DNA from: an uncultured Rhodospirillaceae bacterium
GTDB lineage: Bacteria; Pseudomonadota; Alphaproteobacteria; Azospirillales; Azospirillaceae
Assembly: GCA_937927415.1 (NCBI GenBank)
Contig: CALBDS010000010.1
Span: 1 to 22,249 of the forward strand
DNA: 22,249 nucleotides
Direction: 5' to 3'
The notes beneath the pieces are model-generated. The model was not told where the DNA came from and ran no database searches. It saw only the letters and a program-made list of their open reading frames with translations. Position numbers and translations under genes: made by a program. Shown here piece by piece: positions 6,894-15,530 of this stretch (position 1 is the stretch's first letter; every line of letters starts with the position of its first letter).

Positions 6894-9800
6894 ATGACCC
6901 TGACCGCCGACCTCCGAACCGATGCTGCCGCCCCCTGTCCCCCGCCCCCGGTGGACACCGCGGCGGCCCTGCTCGCCGCCGCGGAGCGGCTGCTGCCCGG
7001 CCTCGAACGCGGCCGGGCCATCGACGCCGGCACGCTGCGCGCCGCGATGACCGCGGCGTTCGGCGGCTCCGACGCCGAGGGCGTGTGGAGCTGGAAGCTG
7101 GCATACGACGCCGGCGAAGCAGCGCAGGTGCTGTTCCTGCGCCGCTTCGGCCCGGCCATGCTAGCCCGTGCCGCCAGCCCGGCGGCGTTCCTGGCCATGC
7201 TGGAGCGGGTGGCGATGCTGCTGCCCAGCCAGACCCGCCGCTCCGAGGAGAGCCAGGCGCGGCAGCAGTTCTCCACCCCGCTGCCGCTGGCCGGCGTGGT
7301 GGCCGCCGCCGCCGCCCTCACTCCGGCCGACCGCGTGCTGGAGCCCTCCGCCGGCACCGGCCTGCTCGCCGTCTTCGCCGAATTGGCCGGCACGAACCTT
7401 GTCCTCAACGAACTGGCCGACACCCGCGCCGCCCTGCTGGAGCGCCTGTTTCCCGGCGTCCCGGTGGCCCGCTTCGATGCCGCCGCCATCCACGACCATC
7501 TCGATGCCGCGGTCCGGCCGACGGCGGTGCTGATGAACCCGCCCTTCTCGGCGCTGGCGGCGGTGGACGGCCGGGTGACCGACGCTGCCCTCCGTCACCT
7601 CGCCTCGGCCCTGGCGCGCCTAGCCGAGGGCGGGCGGCTCGTCGCCGTAACCGGCGCCGGGCTGGCGCCCGAGCATTCGGTGTGGCGCGATGCCTTCGTG
7701 CGCCTGCAGGAGCGGGGCCGCGTCGTGTTCTCCGCCGCCATCGACGGGACGGTTTACGCCCGCCACGGCACCACCGTCGACACCCGGCTGACGGTCATCG
7801 ACCGTGTGCCGGCGGAGGACCCGACGGTCTTCCCGGCCTCGTTGGGCACGGCCCCCGATGCCGCCACGCTGCTGGACTGGGTCCGGCGCGACATGCCGCC
7901 GCGTGCTTCCGTTCCTGCATCGGCAGCGGCTCCCTTGCCGGTGCTGGCCCGCGCCATGGTGGCACGGCCCGTGCGCCGGGCGGCGGCTGTGCCGACGGTG
8001 TGCACGCCAGCGTCCGGCCCGGCGGTCGTCGAGTTGGAATACGAGCCGCGCGACTGGGCGCCGGAAACCGGTGCCCGCCTCACCGTCGCGCTCTACGAGC
8101 CCTACGCGCTCCAGTCCATCGCCATCCCCGGCGCCAAGCCACACCCGACGCCGCTGGTCCAGTCCGCCGCCATGGCCGCGGTCGCCCCGCCCAAGCCCCG
8201 CTACCGCCCGCACCTCCCCGCCGCCCTGGTCAGCGAGGGCGTGCTCTCCGACGCCCAACTGGAAAGCGTCATCCTGGCCGGAGAGGCGCATGCCGGTCAT
8301 CTCGCCGGCACCTGGACCGTGGATGAGACCTTCGACGTCGTCTCGGCGGCGCCGGACGATGCCGAGGACGCGGTGCGCTTCCGCCGCGGCTGGTTCCTCG
8401 GCGACGGCACCGGCGCCGGCAAGGGCCGGCAGGTCGCCGGCATCCTGCTCGACAACTGGCTCAAGGGCCGCCAGCGGGCGCTGTGGATCTCCAAGTCCGA
8501 CACCCTGATCGAGGACGCCCGGCGCGACTGGTCGGCGCTCGGCCAGGAGCCTCTGCTGGTCACCCCGCTGTCGCGCTTCCGCCCTGGAACCCCAGTCACC
8601 CTGGAGCGCGGCATCGTCTTCACCACCTACGCCACCCTGCGCGGCGACGGCGGCGAGGGCGCTGTGCCGCGCGTCCAGCAGATCGTCGACTGGCTGGGCC
8701 GGGAGTTCGACGGGGTGATCGTCTTCGACGAGTCCCACGCCCTGCGCAACGCCGGCGGCACCGCCGGCTTTGGCCGCGACGGCGGTCCCGTCACCCCCTC
8801 CCAGCAGGGCCGCGCCGGGCTGCGCCTCCAGCACGCCCTGCCGGACGCCCGCGTGCTGTACGTCTCGGCCACCGGCGCCACCACCGTGCACAACCTCGCC
8901 TACGCCCAGCGCCTCGGCCTGTGGGGCGGCGCGGACTTCCCCTTCGCCACCCGCGCCGAGTTCGTCCAGGCCATCGAGGCCGGCGGGGTCGCCGCCATGG
9001 AGGTGCTGGCCCGCGACCTCAAGGCCCTCGGCCTCTACGCCGCCCGCTCGCTGTCCTTCGAGGGGGTCCGCTACGAGATGGTCGAGCACCGTCTGACGCC
9101 GGGGCAGGTCGCCATCTACGACGCCTATGCCGCGGCCTTCCAGGTCATCCATGCCAACCTGACCGCCGCGCTGGAGGCGGCCAACGTCACCGGGGCCGGC
9201 GGGACCCTGAACCGTGCCGCCAAGGCCGCCGCCCGCTCCGCGTTCGAGGGCGCCAAGCAAAGATTTTTCAATCATCTGATCTCGGCGATGAAAACGCCGA
9301 CCGTACTCAAGTCCATCGAACGCGATCTTGCCGCCGGCCACGCCGTGGTGGTGCAGCTCGTCTCCACCGGCGAGGCGCTGATGGAACGCCGTCTGTCCGA
9401 CATCCCCACCGAGGAGTGGGGTGATTTGTCGATCGACGTCACGCCGCGCGAGCTCGTCCTCGAGTACCTCGCCCACTCCTTCCCGACCCAGCTGCACGAA
9501 CCCTTCACCGACGCCGATGGCACCCTGTCCTCCCGGCCGGTGTGGCGGGACGGTCAGCCGGTGCCGTGCCGCGAGGCGGTGGAGCGGCGCGACCGCCTGA
9601 TCGAGCGTCTGGCCGCGCTGGAGCCGGTGCCGGGGGCGCTCGACCAGATCGTCCAGCACTTCGGCGCCGCCATGGTGGCCGAGGTCACCGGCCGGAGCCG
9701 GCGCATCGTGCGCAAGACCGGTCCCGGCGGGGACGAGCGGCTGGCGGTGGAGAGCCGCCCCGGCTCGGCCAACCTCGCCGAGACCCAGGCCTTCCTCGAC

Positions 9801-11261
9801 GACGAGAAGCGCATCCTGGTCTTCTCCGACGCCGGCGGCACCGGCCGCAGCTACCACGCCGATCTCGGGGCGAAGAACCAGCGGCTGCGGGTGCACTACC
9901 TGCTAGAAGCGGGCTGGAAGGCCGACGCCGCCATCCAGGGGCTGGGCCGCTCCAACCGCACCAACCAGGCGCAGCCGCCGCTGTTCCGCCCGGTCGCCAC
10001 CGACGTGCGGGCGGAGAAGCGCTTCCTCTCCACCATCGCCCGCCGGCTCGACACGCTGGGCGCCATCACCCGCGGCCAGCGCCAGACCGGCGGGCAGGGG
10101 CTGTTCCGCGCCGACGACAACCTGGAATCCGTCTACGCCCACGCGGCGCTCCGTCAGCTCTACGGTCTGCTGCACGCCGGCAAGGTCGAGGGCTGTTCGC
10201 TGGGGGACTTCGAGGCGGCGACCGGCTTGGCGCTCTGTGATCGCGACGGCGGCCTGCGCGAGGAGTTGCCGCCGATCACCACCTTCCTCAACCGGCTGCT
10301 GGCCCTGACCATCGGCTTGCAGAACACGCTGTTCACCGTGTTCGAGCAGCTGCTCGCCGCGAAGATCGAAGGCGCCATCGCGTCCGGCACCTACGACCGC
10401 GGCGTCGAGACGGTGGTGGCCGACAGCTTCACGGTGACGAACCGGCGAACGCTTTACACCCACGCGGCGACCGGAGCGGAGACCCGGCTGTTCACGCTCG
10501 CCCGGCGCGACCGCAACCAGCCGCTGGGCCTGGAGGAGGCGCTGGAGAAAGGGGCCGGGCCGCAGGCACGGCTGCTGGTCAACGCCCGCTCGGGCCGGGC
10601 GGCGGTGGCGGTGCCCGCCGCCGGGCTGATGCTGGACGACGGCACGGTGGAGCGCCGGGTGCGGCTGCTGCGGCCGATGGAGCGCCTGACCGTGACGGTG
10701 GCTGAGTTGGCGCAGAGCCACTGGCGCCCGGCCGAGCCGGAGGCCTTCACCGCCGTCTGGGAGAAGGAGGCCGCCGCGGTGCCGGAGTTCGCCACCGGCA
10801 CCCTGCATCTGGTGACCGGGCTGCTGCTGCCGGTGTGGCGGCATCTGCCGGACACGAACCTGCGGGTGGTGCGGTTGCAGACCGACGACGGCGAGCGGAT
10901 CATCGGCCGGGTGGTGGCGCCGGACGCCCTGGCCGAGGTGGAACGCAACTTCGGCGGCGGTGACGCAGCGGTGCCGTCGGCGGAGCAGGCCTGGGCCTCG
11001 GTGTCGGAGGGGCGGGCGGTGCTGCATCTGGCCGACGGGCTGCGGCTGCGCCGGGTCACGGTGATGGGCACTCACCGGATCGAGCTGTCCGGCTTCAGCG
11101 AAGGGATGGTGGAGCGGTTGAAGGCGCTGGGGCTGATGTCCGAGATCATCGCCTGGACGTTGCGGCTGTTTGTGCCGGTGGGCGAGCGCGGACCGGCGGT
11201 GTTCGCCGCCCTGCTGGCCCGCCATCCGCTGCTCCGTGTTGTCGACCGGACGGGGCCGTGA
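6894..11261 (+). CDS. Methyltransferase-like/Strawberry-notch helicase fusion
   Basis: A protein of 1455 aa. Residues about 100-330 resemble an adenine DNA methyltransferase fold: the SAM motif EPSAGTG is at 150-156 and the catalytic NPPF at 215-218. A superfamily 2 helicase follows: Walker A GDGTGAGKGRQ (503-513, Lys510), then the DESH Walker B box at 612-615. GGTGRSYHAD begins at 981, and the arginine-finger motif QGLGRSNRTNQ lies at 1015-1025, as in the Strawberry-notch C-terminal domain. About 400 further residues are unassigned. Such giants travel with ArdC and ParB-like proteins on alphaproteobacterial plasmids; roles in shielding element DNA or remodelling nucleic acid are inference. 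ATG 6894 is chosen because the frame upstream belongs to the broken DUF6117-like gene. The Toprim gene begins 12 nt downstream. Codons near 9256-9300 are locally unusual. Confidence 0.92.
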   Translation: MTLTADLRTDAAAPCPPPPVDTAAALLAAAERLLPGLERGRAIDAGTLRAAMTAAFGGSDAEGVWSWKLAYDAGEAAQVLFLRRFGPAMLARAASPAAFLAMLERVAMLLPSQTRRSEESQARQQFSTPLPLAGVVAAAAALTPADRVLEPSAGTGLLAVFAELAGTNLVLNELADTRAALLERLFPGVPVARFDAAAIHDHLDAAVRPTAVLMNPPFSALAAVDGRVTDAALRHLASALARLAEGGRLVAVTGAGLAPEHSVWRDAFVRLQERGRVVFSAAIDGTVYARHGTTVDTRLTVIDRVPAEDPTVFPASLGTAPDAATLLDWVRRDMPPRASVPASAAAPLPVLARAMVARPVRRAAAVPTVCTPASGPAVVELEYEPRDWAPETGARLTVALYEPYALQSIAIPGAKPHPTPLVQSAAMAAVAPPKPRYRPHLPAALVSEGVLSDAQLESVILAGEAHAGHLAGTWTVDETFDVVSAAPDDAEDAVRFRRGWFLGDGTGAGKGRQVAGILLDNWLKGRQRALWISKSDTLIEDARRDWSALGQEPLLVTPLSRFRPGTPVTLERGIVFTTYATLRGDGGEGAVPRVQQIVDWLGREFDGVIVFDESHALRNAGGTAGFGRDGGPVTPSQQGRAGLRLQHALPDARVLYVSATGATTVHNLAYAQRLGLWGGADFPFATRAEFVQAIEAGGVAAMEVLARDLKALGLYAARSLSFEGVRYEMVEHRLTPGQVAIYDAYAAAFQVIHANLTAALEAANVTGAGGTLNRAAKAAARSAFEGAKQRFFNHLISAMKTPTVLKSIERDLAAGHAVVVQLVSTGEALMERRLSDIPTEEWGDLSIDVTPRELVLEYLAHSFPTQLHEPFTDADGTLSSRPVWRDGQPVPCREAVERRDRLIERLAALEPVPGALDQIVQHFGAAMVAEVTGRSRRIVRKTGPGGDERLAVESRPGSANLAETQAFLDDEKRILVFSDAGGTGRSYHADLGAKNQRLRVHYLLEAGWKADAAIQGLGRSNRTNQAQPPLFRPVATDVRAEKRFLSTIARRLDTLGAITRGQRQTGGQGLFRADDNLESVYAHAALRQLYGLLHAGKVEGCSLGDFEAATGLALCDRDGGLREELPPITTFLNRLLALTIGLQNTLFTVFEQLLAAKIEGAIASGTYDRGVETVVADSFTVTNRRTLYTHAATGAETRLFTLARRDRNQPLGLEEALEKGAGPQARLLVNARSGRAAVAVPAAGLMLDDGTVERRVRLLRPMERLTVTVAELAQSHWRPAEPEAFTAVWEKEAAAVPEFATGTLHLVTGLLLPVWRHLPDTNLRVVRLQTDDGERIIGRVVAPDALAEVERNFGGGDAAVPSAEQAWASVSEGRAVLHLADGLRLRRVTVMGTHRIELSGFSEGMVERLKALGLMSEIIAWTLRLFVPVGERGPAVFAALLARHPLLRVVDRTGP

Positions 11262-11273
11262 GGGGCCGGCGCC

Positions 11274-12299
11274 ATGTCCGCCGCGTCGGAGATGGCACAC
11301 CGCCTCGCGCGGGAGGCCGAGGTGGTGTGCCGCCATTACCTGCCGCATGGGCGGCGGGAGGGGCGTTACTGGCGGGTCGGGGACGTCCACGGCACGCCGG
11401 GGGAGAGCCTCTACGTCCGGCTGCATGGGGGTGCTATCGGCAGATGGGCCGACGCTGCCACCGGCGAGCACGGTGACCTGCTCGACCTCATCGGGCTTAA
11501 CCGCGGTCTCGATCGGCTGGCCGAAGTGCTCGACGAGGCGCGCGTCTTCCTCGGTTCGCCGCGGGCGCCGCCGGAGCTGCGGTGGGAGCCTCCAGCCCCT
11601 ATCGGATCGCCGGAGGCCGCCCGCCGCCTGTTCGCCCGGTCCCGGCCGCTCGTCGGCACGCTGGCCGAAGCGTATCTGCGCAACCGCGGATTTACGGATG
11701 TCCGGAAAGACGGCTCCCTGCGCTTCCAGCCGCGCTGCTGGTACCGTGACGCCGATGACCGGCTCGCCGAAGGGGCGGCGCTGATCGCCGCCGTCACCGG
11801 CCTGGACGGCCGCGTCACCGGCGTGCAGCGCACCTGGCTCGACCCATCCGGCCGCGGCAAGGCGCCGATGCCGTCACCGCGCCGCGCGCTGGGCCACCTG
11901 CTCGGCAACGGCGTCCGCTTCGGCGTGGCCCGCGACGTCCTGGCGGCGGGGGAGGGCGTCGAGACCGTGCTGGCGCTGCGCACCGTCCTGCCAGCCCTGC
12001 CCATGGTCGCCGCGCTGTCGGCCGGCCACCTCGCCGCCCTGTGCCTGCCGCCGACGCTGCGCCGCCTCTACATCGCCCGCGACAACGACGCCGCCGGACG
12101 CCGGGCGGCGGAACGCCTGGGGAGCCGCGCCGAGGCCCTCGGCATCGAGGCGCTGGTCCTGGCACCGGTGCTGGGCGACCTCAACGACGACCTGCTGGCG
12201 CACGGCGTGGCGGCGCTGCGGGCGCATCTGCGGGCCCAGCTCGCCCCGGAGGATGTGGCGCGCTTCTGGATGAGTGGCGGCTGGCCGTGGGGAGCCTGA
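11274..12299 (+). CDS. Toprim-domain primase-like protein (DUF7146 type)
   Basis: 341 aa. The N-terminal 75 residues match the DUF7146-type domain of plasmid primase-like proteins: VVCRHYLPHGRREGRYWRVG, then LYVRLHGGAIGRWADAATGE and GDLLDLI. The C-terminal Toprim domain has the catalytic Glu in AAGEGVETVLALR (Glu227) and the acidic pair in YIARDNDAAGRRAAERL (Asp270, Asp272). These bind magnesium in primases and topoisomerases. A zinc-binding cysteine set typical of DnaG is not visible. It begins 12 nt after the helicase stop, with GAGGGG as ribosome binding site, so the two are cotranscribed. The likely role is priming or processing of element DNA during replication or transfer; this is inferred from the domain and context. 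Confidence 0.9.
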   Translation: MSAASEMAHRLAREAEVVCRHYLPHGRREGRYWRVGDVHGTPGESLYVRLHGGAIGRWADAATGEHGDLLDLIGLNRGLDRLAEVLDEARVFLGSPRAPPELRWEPPAPIGSPEAARRLFARSRPLVGTLAEAYLRNRGFTDVRKDGSLRFQPRCWYRDADDRLAEGAALIAAVTGLDGRVTGVQRTWLDPSGRGKAPMPSPRRALGHLLGNGVRFGVARDVLAAGEGVETVLALRTVLPALPMVAALSAGHLAALCLPPTLRRLYIARDNDAAGRRAAERLGSRAEALGIEALVLAPVLGDLNDDLLAHGVAALRAHLRAQLAPEDVARFWMSGGWPWGA

Positions 12300-12599
12300 G
12301 CCTCGGCGGACGGGCGCCGGTCGGAGCGGGCGGACGCCGGTCCGGCCGGCGGGAGGCCGCGGCCCCGGCCTTCCAGCGGGCGATCGGGCGGCAGCCGGGC
12401 CGGCTCCGCAACGGCGGGGCGCAACTTTCTTCCCCGGCCGGCCAAGCCGGCCTTCCTCGCGGGACAAGAAAGCCGCCCCCCGCCGTCCTCCGCTGACGCT
12501 GCGGCCCAAGAGGGTGCGGACCCGCCCCGCCCGCCGCTGGGGGATCGCCACGAAGGCCGCGGTGGGCGCGGCCGATCCTCCAGCCGAAGGGCAGCCGCC
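12300..12599. other. GC-rich gap with a nested inverted repeat
   Basis: No gene is supported; open frames here are GC-rich and arginine/proline-biased. A nested inverted repeat at 12425-12472 is listed separately. The last 40 nt form the leader of the DUF2493 gene, with AAGGG as a weak ribosome binding site. At 300 nt it is the longest gap in the backbone block downstream of parB, suggesting separate transcription of the next gene. Confidence 0.5.
12425..12472. repeat. Nested inverted repeat (palindromic element)
   Basis: The outer arms are CTTTCTT (12425-12431) and AAGAAAG (12466-12472). The inner arms are GGCCGGC (12436-12442) and GCCGGCC (12446-12452) around CAA. The outer arms are offset asymmetrically, 4 nt on the left and 13 nt on the right of the inner stem. 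It could be an RNA structure, a protein-binding site or a remnant of a small repeat family. No T run follows on either strand. Confidence 0.6.
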
Positions 12600-13532
12600 A
12601 TGATCACCGACACCGACGCCGCCGGGCTCCACCACGCCGCCTCCCCCACCGACCACGCCCTGATCGAACTCCAGCTCTACGGCCACCGGCCCTTCCAGGA
12701 CGATCCCGATCCCCGGCCGCTGCCCGACGAGACCGCCATCCGCGCCGCCCTGGCCGACGTCTTCGACGCCCTGGTGGTCACGCTGAAGGACACCCGCCTG
12801 GAACCCGACCTGGCCGACCTGCTGTGGTCCACCGTCAACCTGTTCCACCGCGCCGCCGATCGGGTGCAGCGCGAACTCGACGACAACGAGGACGCCCAGA
12901 AGCGCAGCCAGCGCGAGCAGGATGGCTCGGAGGTCCGCTCGGTCGAGCTGGAGCGGCTGATGGCCGAGGGGCTGACGCTGATCGAGCGCCGCACCGCCAT
13001 GGAGGCCTTCCGCGACCACGCCGCCGAGCTGTTCGAGGTCCACACCGGCTCCGGCTGGCGGCCGCGCGCCGGCTCGCTGGTCAGCCACCGCACCCTGACC
13101 GCCGCGCTGATCGACAGCCGCGACTTCCTCGCCGCCAAGCGGCGGGCCGAGACCGAGCCGCTGCTGCCGGCCGGCCCCCGCATCGCCTTCACCGGCGGGG
13201 TGGAGTGCAACGACCACCACCGCATCTGGGCGGTGCTCGACAAGGTGCGCGCCAAGCACCCGGACATGGTGCTGCTGCACGGCGGCAGCCCGAAGGGGGC
13301 CGAGCGCATCGCCGCCTGCTGGGCCGAGCACCGCAAGGTGGTGCAGGTGCTGTTCCGCCCCGACTGGGCGCGCCACGCCAAGGCGGCCCCGTTCAAGCGC
13401 AACGACCGCCTGCTGGAGGCGCTGCCGATCGGCATCGTTGCCTTCCCCGGCTCGGGCATCGCCGCCAACCTTGCCGACAAGGCCCGGCGCCTGGGCATCC
13501 CGGTCTGGCGCTTCGGCGACGGCGGCGCCTGA
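12600..13532 (+). CDS. DUF2493 (SLOG-like nucleotide-binding) protein
   Basis: 310 aa. Residues 1-190 are mostly helical, with an acidic/arginine-rich region near 90-125 that may form a coiled coil (VQRELDDNEDAQKRSQREQD). The C-terminal part, from about 194, is a DUF2493 domain: AFTGGVECNDHHRIWAVLD, VLLHGGSPKGAERIAACWA, FRPDWARH, and GIVAFPGSGIAANLADKARR. The glycine-rich turns GGSPKGAE and GSGIAAN fit the Rossmann-like SLOG/YAcAr fold, proposed to sense or process nucleotide derivatives. This gene commonly travels with the ArdC, ParB and Toprim genes on alphaproteobacterial plasmids. Its role on the element is not known. A strong hairpin terminator-like structure follows the stop. Confidence 0.88.
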   Translation: MITDTDAAGLHHAASPTDHALIELQLYGHRPFQDDPDPRPLPDETAIRAALADVFDALVVTLKDTRLEPDLADLLWSTVNLFHRAADRVQRELDDNEDAQKRSQREQDGSEVRSVELERLMAEGLTLIERRTAMEAFRDHAAELFEVHTGSGWRPRAGSLVSHRTLTAALIDSRDFLAAKRRAETEPLLPAGPRIAFTGGVECNDHHRIWAVLDKVRAKHPDMVLLHGGSPKGAERIAACWAEHRKVVQVLFRPDWARHAKAAPFKRNDRLLEALPIGIVAFPGSGIAANLADKARRLGIPVWRFGDGGA

Positions 13533-13543
13533 GCGCCGCCATT

Positions 13544-13571
13544 CCGGCGATCCGCCCCGGCGGATCGCCGG
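13544..13571 (+). terminator. Perfect hairpin terminator after the DUF2493 gene
   Basis: CCGGCGATCCGCC (13544-13556) pairs perfectly with GGCGGATCGCCGG (13559-13571) around two bases (four if the closing pair opens). CTTTCC follows, a weak T tract. It lies 12 nt after the stop and should end backbone transcription before the defense genes. Confidence 0.75.
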
Positions 13572-13807
13572 CTTTCCGTAAATCCGTTGCCCTGGACAGC
13601 TGGATCGGCGGCCATGCGCCAACAGCTGTCATCGGCTCGTTTCCAGAAAGCTGACATCCGATGGCGTTGGCGTTACGATCAGGTCGGAATGCAACGCCAA
13701 CCATGTACCTGGGATTTGCCCAACCCTCATCGGGTTGCTTCATTGGATTGTTTTGCCACTATTTACTGCGGAAAAGCTTAAAAGAATGCTGAGATCCGGG
13801 AGGGCTG
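13572..13807. other. Junction between backbone and defense island
   Basis: Composition changes here from extreme GC to a mixed, locally AT-rich sequence (13741-13790). Several inverted repeats are packed in. GTTGGCGTT (13666-13674) and AACGCCAAC (13693-13701) are 9-bp arms. CATCGG (13630-13635) and CCGATG (13658-13663) pair. CAACCC (13721-13726) and GGGTTG (13732-13737) flank TCATC. The block CAGCTGTC...TTTCCAGAAAGCTGACATCC (about 13623-13659) has the look of a decayed insertion-sequence end, but I cannot name the family. The AT-rich stretch is the likely promoter area of the ABC-3C operon; clear -35/-10 boxes could not be assigned. Confidence 0.5.
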
Positions 13808-13849
13808 ATGCCACGAGAAACAACCCTGATGGGTGGTAGGTGCGGATGA
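13808..13849 (+). CDS. Possible 13-aa coupled leader peptide
   Basis: An ATG at 13808 follows GGGAGGG (13798-13804), stronger than any site before the effector gene. The frame encodes MPRETTLMGGRCG and stops with TGA at 13847-13849, overlapping the effector ATG at 13846 as ATGA. The same ATGA overlap links the next two gene pairs. ACCC (13824-13827) and GGGT (13832-13835) form a small hairpin inside it, just before the effector start. This suggests translational coupling or leader-peptide control, but so short a frame could arise by chance. Confidence 0.4.
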   Translation: MPRETTLMGGRCG

Positions 13850-15045
13850 CAGGGGGGGCACGGTCCCAATACTCAGCCGCAGAGCAAGGCCTCGGCTACA
13901 TCTACCAAGCCCGTTTCGCGCTGATGAAAATCCTCGCGTTGCCGGAGGAAAGCTCGCTCCTGCTTGAGAAGGAAGACGACGTTGACTTCGACGATGCGTC
14001 CGGCCGAAAAAGCCTCGCGTCTTTGAAGCACAAGGCGGTCGGCGACACCGTCACCGACCTGTCAACTGATTTTTGGAAGTCGGTTCGCATTTGGCTCGCG
14101 CACTACACGGCCAACGGCAGGATCGGCAGCGACGCGCGGTTCATCCTCTTCACCACGGCGACGGTTTCAGAGGACTCAGTTCTTGCGAACTTCAAAATCG
14201 ACGATATCGACGGCGAGGCTCGCGCCCTGGCGGTCGCAGGCCCTCTGGCGAAATCAAAAGGCCAACTGGTGTCCGCCGTGCGCGACGATTTGGGCGACCT
14301 GACGCCTAACGAACTCAGTGACTTCTATTCCCGTATTACCATTGCCGATGGCGCGCTCCGGATTACAGAGATCCCGGATACCATCATCAATCAGCACCTA
14401 CGAACGATCCGGCGGGAGTCGCGGCCGCTTCTCTTCGAGCGGCTCGAAGGCTGGTGGATGGATCAGGCGATTCGGCTTCTGGCCGGAGAACGCACGACGC
14501 CGATCGTAGGCTACGAGGTCTCCGACAAGCTTTCGGCGATGGCGGAAGAATATCGGTCTGACAATCTGCCGATCACTTTCCGGCAGCGGATGCCGGATGA
14601 GATGGACGTTGCCAACGATCCTCGCCTATTCGTCGAACAGTTGCGCGCTCTGGAGTTGTCCACGGCGCGCCTGCAAAACGCTATTGTCGACTACTATCGG
14701 GCGTTCGAGCAACGTTCGAGCTGGGCGCGGGAAAATTTGCTCGTTTCGAATGAGATCGAAGAATATGAGGACCGACTCATTGACGAATGGACCCGTTACA
14801 AGGAAGCCGTCTTCGAGAATATTACCGACAAGAGCGAGGATGTCGCGTGTCTCGCCGCGGGGCGGGAACTCTATCGCTGGGCCGAACTTGAAACCAACTC
14901 TCTGCGAATCCGAGAGCGCGTAACCGAGCCTTACGTGGTGCGAGGAACATTCCATATTCTGGCCAATGCAAGACCTACCCCGTACATCCATTGGCACCCT
15001 CGCTTTCTCGAACAACTTGCTCGGATCTTGGGGAAAGCAGCATGA
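13846..15045 (+). CDS. ABC-3C effector: Cap4/DUF4297-like nuclease-domain protein
   Basis: 399 aa. The N-terminal domain begins with AAEQGLGYIYQARFALMKIL and continues with LLLEKEDDVDF and SLASLKHK, then DLSTDFWKSVRIW. This is the layout of the dsDNA nuclease domain found in Cap4 and ABC-3C effectors (PD-(D/E)XK-like: acidic cluster 41-45, Lys61). Most relatives have Gln or Glu two residues before the lysine (QxKH); here it is Ser59, so activity may be altered. The C-terminal part, with YYRAFEQRSSWARENLLVSN and EIEEYEDRLIDEW, matches an ABC-3C effector C-terminal domain (CTD7-like, I believe), thought to contact the ATPase/middle component. ATG 13846 is preferred over GTG 13840. It overlaps the middle component gene by ATGA. 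It is predicted to act as the toxic or DNA-cutting arm against phage. Confidence 0.8.
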   Translation: MTGGARSQYSAAEQGLGYIYQARFALMKILALPEESSLLLEKEDDVDFDDASGRKSLASLKHKAVGDTVTDLSTDFWKSVRIWLAHYTANGRIGSDARFILFTTATVSEDSVLANFKIDDIDGEARALAVAGPLAKSKGQLVSAVRDDLGDLTPNELSDFYSRITIADGALRITEIPDTIINQHLRTIRRESRPLLFERLEGWWMDQAIRLLAGERTTPIVGYEVSDKLSAMAEEYRSDNLPITFRQRMPDEMDVANDPRLFVEQLRALELSTARLQNAIVDYYRAFEQRSSWARENLLVSNEIEEYEDRLIDEWTRYKEAVFENITDKSEDVACLAAGRELYRWAELETNSLRIRERVTEPYVVRGTFHILANARPTPYIHWHPRFLEQLARILGKAA

Positions 15046-15530
15046 GAGCTTGGGACAAGCGCCCCATCGAAATTCGAAATCTCTTTAATCCAGCGTTCTG
15101 CGGCCTTGTGCTGTTCAGGGCTATGGCGGGTTACGAGGAAGAAGACGACCGAGGGCTGCCCTTTTCGCTCTCCCCTCTAATCTTGCCGATGTGCTTGCAC
15201 AAGCAGTCCAGGGACATCTTCGCCCCGAGCACTCGGAGCTACTTCCTGAAGCTGGTGGCTAACAATCCCCAGCTTCTGGTAGATTTTGGCGACCGAGCCC
15301 AAAACATGTTCCCCTTCACGCTCGAGGCGTTTGGGCTGCTTCACCAACTTGGATCCGTTGAGGTTCGCTCAGACGGCAGGCTGAAGTCCAATCCGCAAGG
15401 TGTGCGCAAGACTATCAGCGGCTCAGACGAAACCCAGGCGATCCAGAAAGTCGCCAAGTATCTGGGCAAGGAGTTTGCCCGCATTGGCGATCGCGTTACA
15501 ATCTACGCGACGATGGGCGTCAGACCATGA
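15042..15530 (+). CDS. ABC-3C middle component
   Basis: 162 aa. The pattern WDKRPIEIRNLFNPAFCGLV followed by PFSLSPLILPMCLHKQSRDI and ending in a helical/strand segment (AIQKVAKYLGKEFARIGD then VTIYATMGVRP) matches the middle components of ABC-three-component systems. These are small winged-helix-like adaptors that link the ATPase to the effector. The exact middle-component subtype is not certain. Its ATG overlaps the effector stop and its stop overlaps the ATPase start, both as ATGA, so the three proteins are made by coupled translation. No catalytic motif is seen, as expected. Confidence 0.82.
   Translation: MRAWDKRPIEIRNLFNPAFCGLVLFRAMAGYEEEDDRGLPFSLSPLILPMCLHKQSRDIFAPSTRSYFLKLVANNPQLLVDFGDRAQNMFPFTLEAFGLLHQLGSVEVRSDGRLKSNPQGVRKTISGSDETQAIQKVAKYLGKEFARIGDRVTIYATMGVRP

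Noticed and set aside
7620..9896. A 758-codon minus-strand open frame opposite the helicase gene
   Set aside because: Same reason: no recognisable motif, Gly/Ala/Arg-rich, and complementary to conserved helicase motifs on the plus strand.
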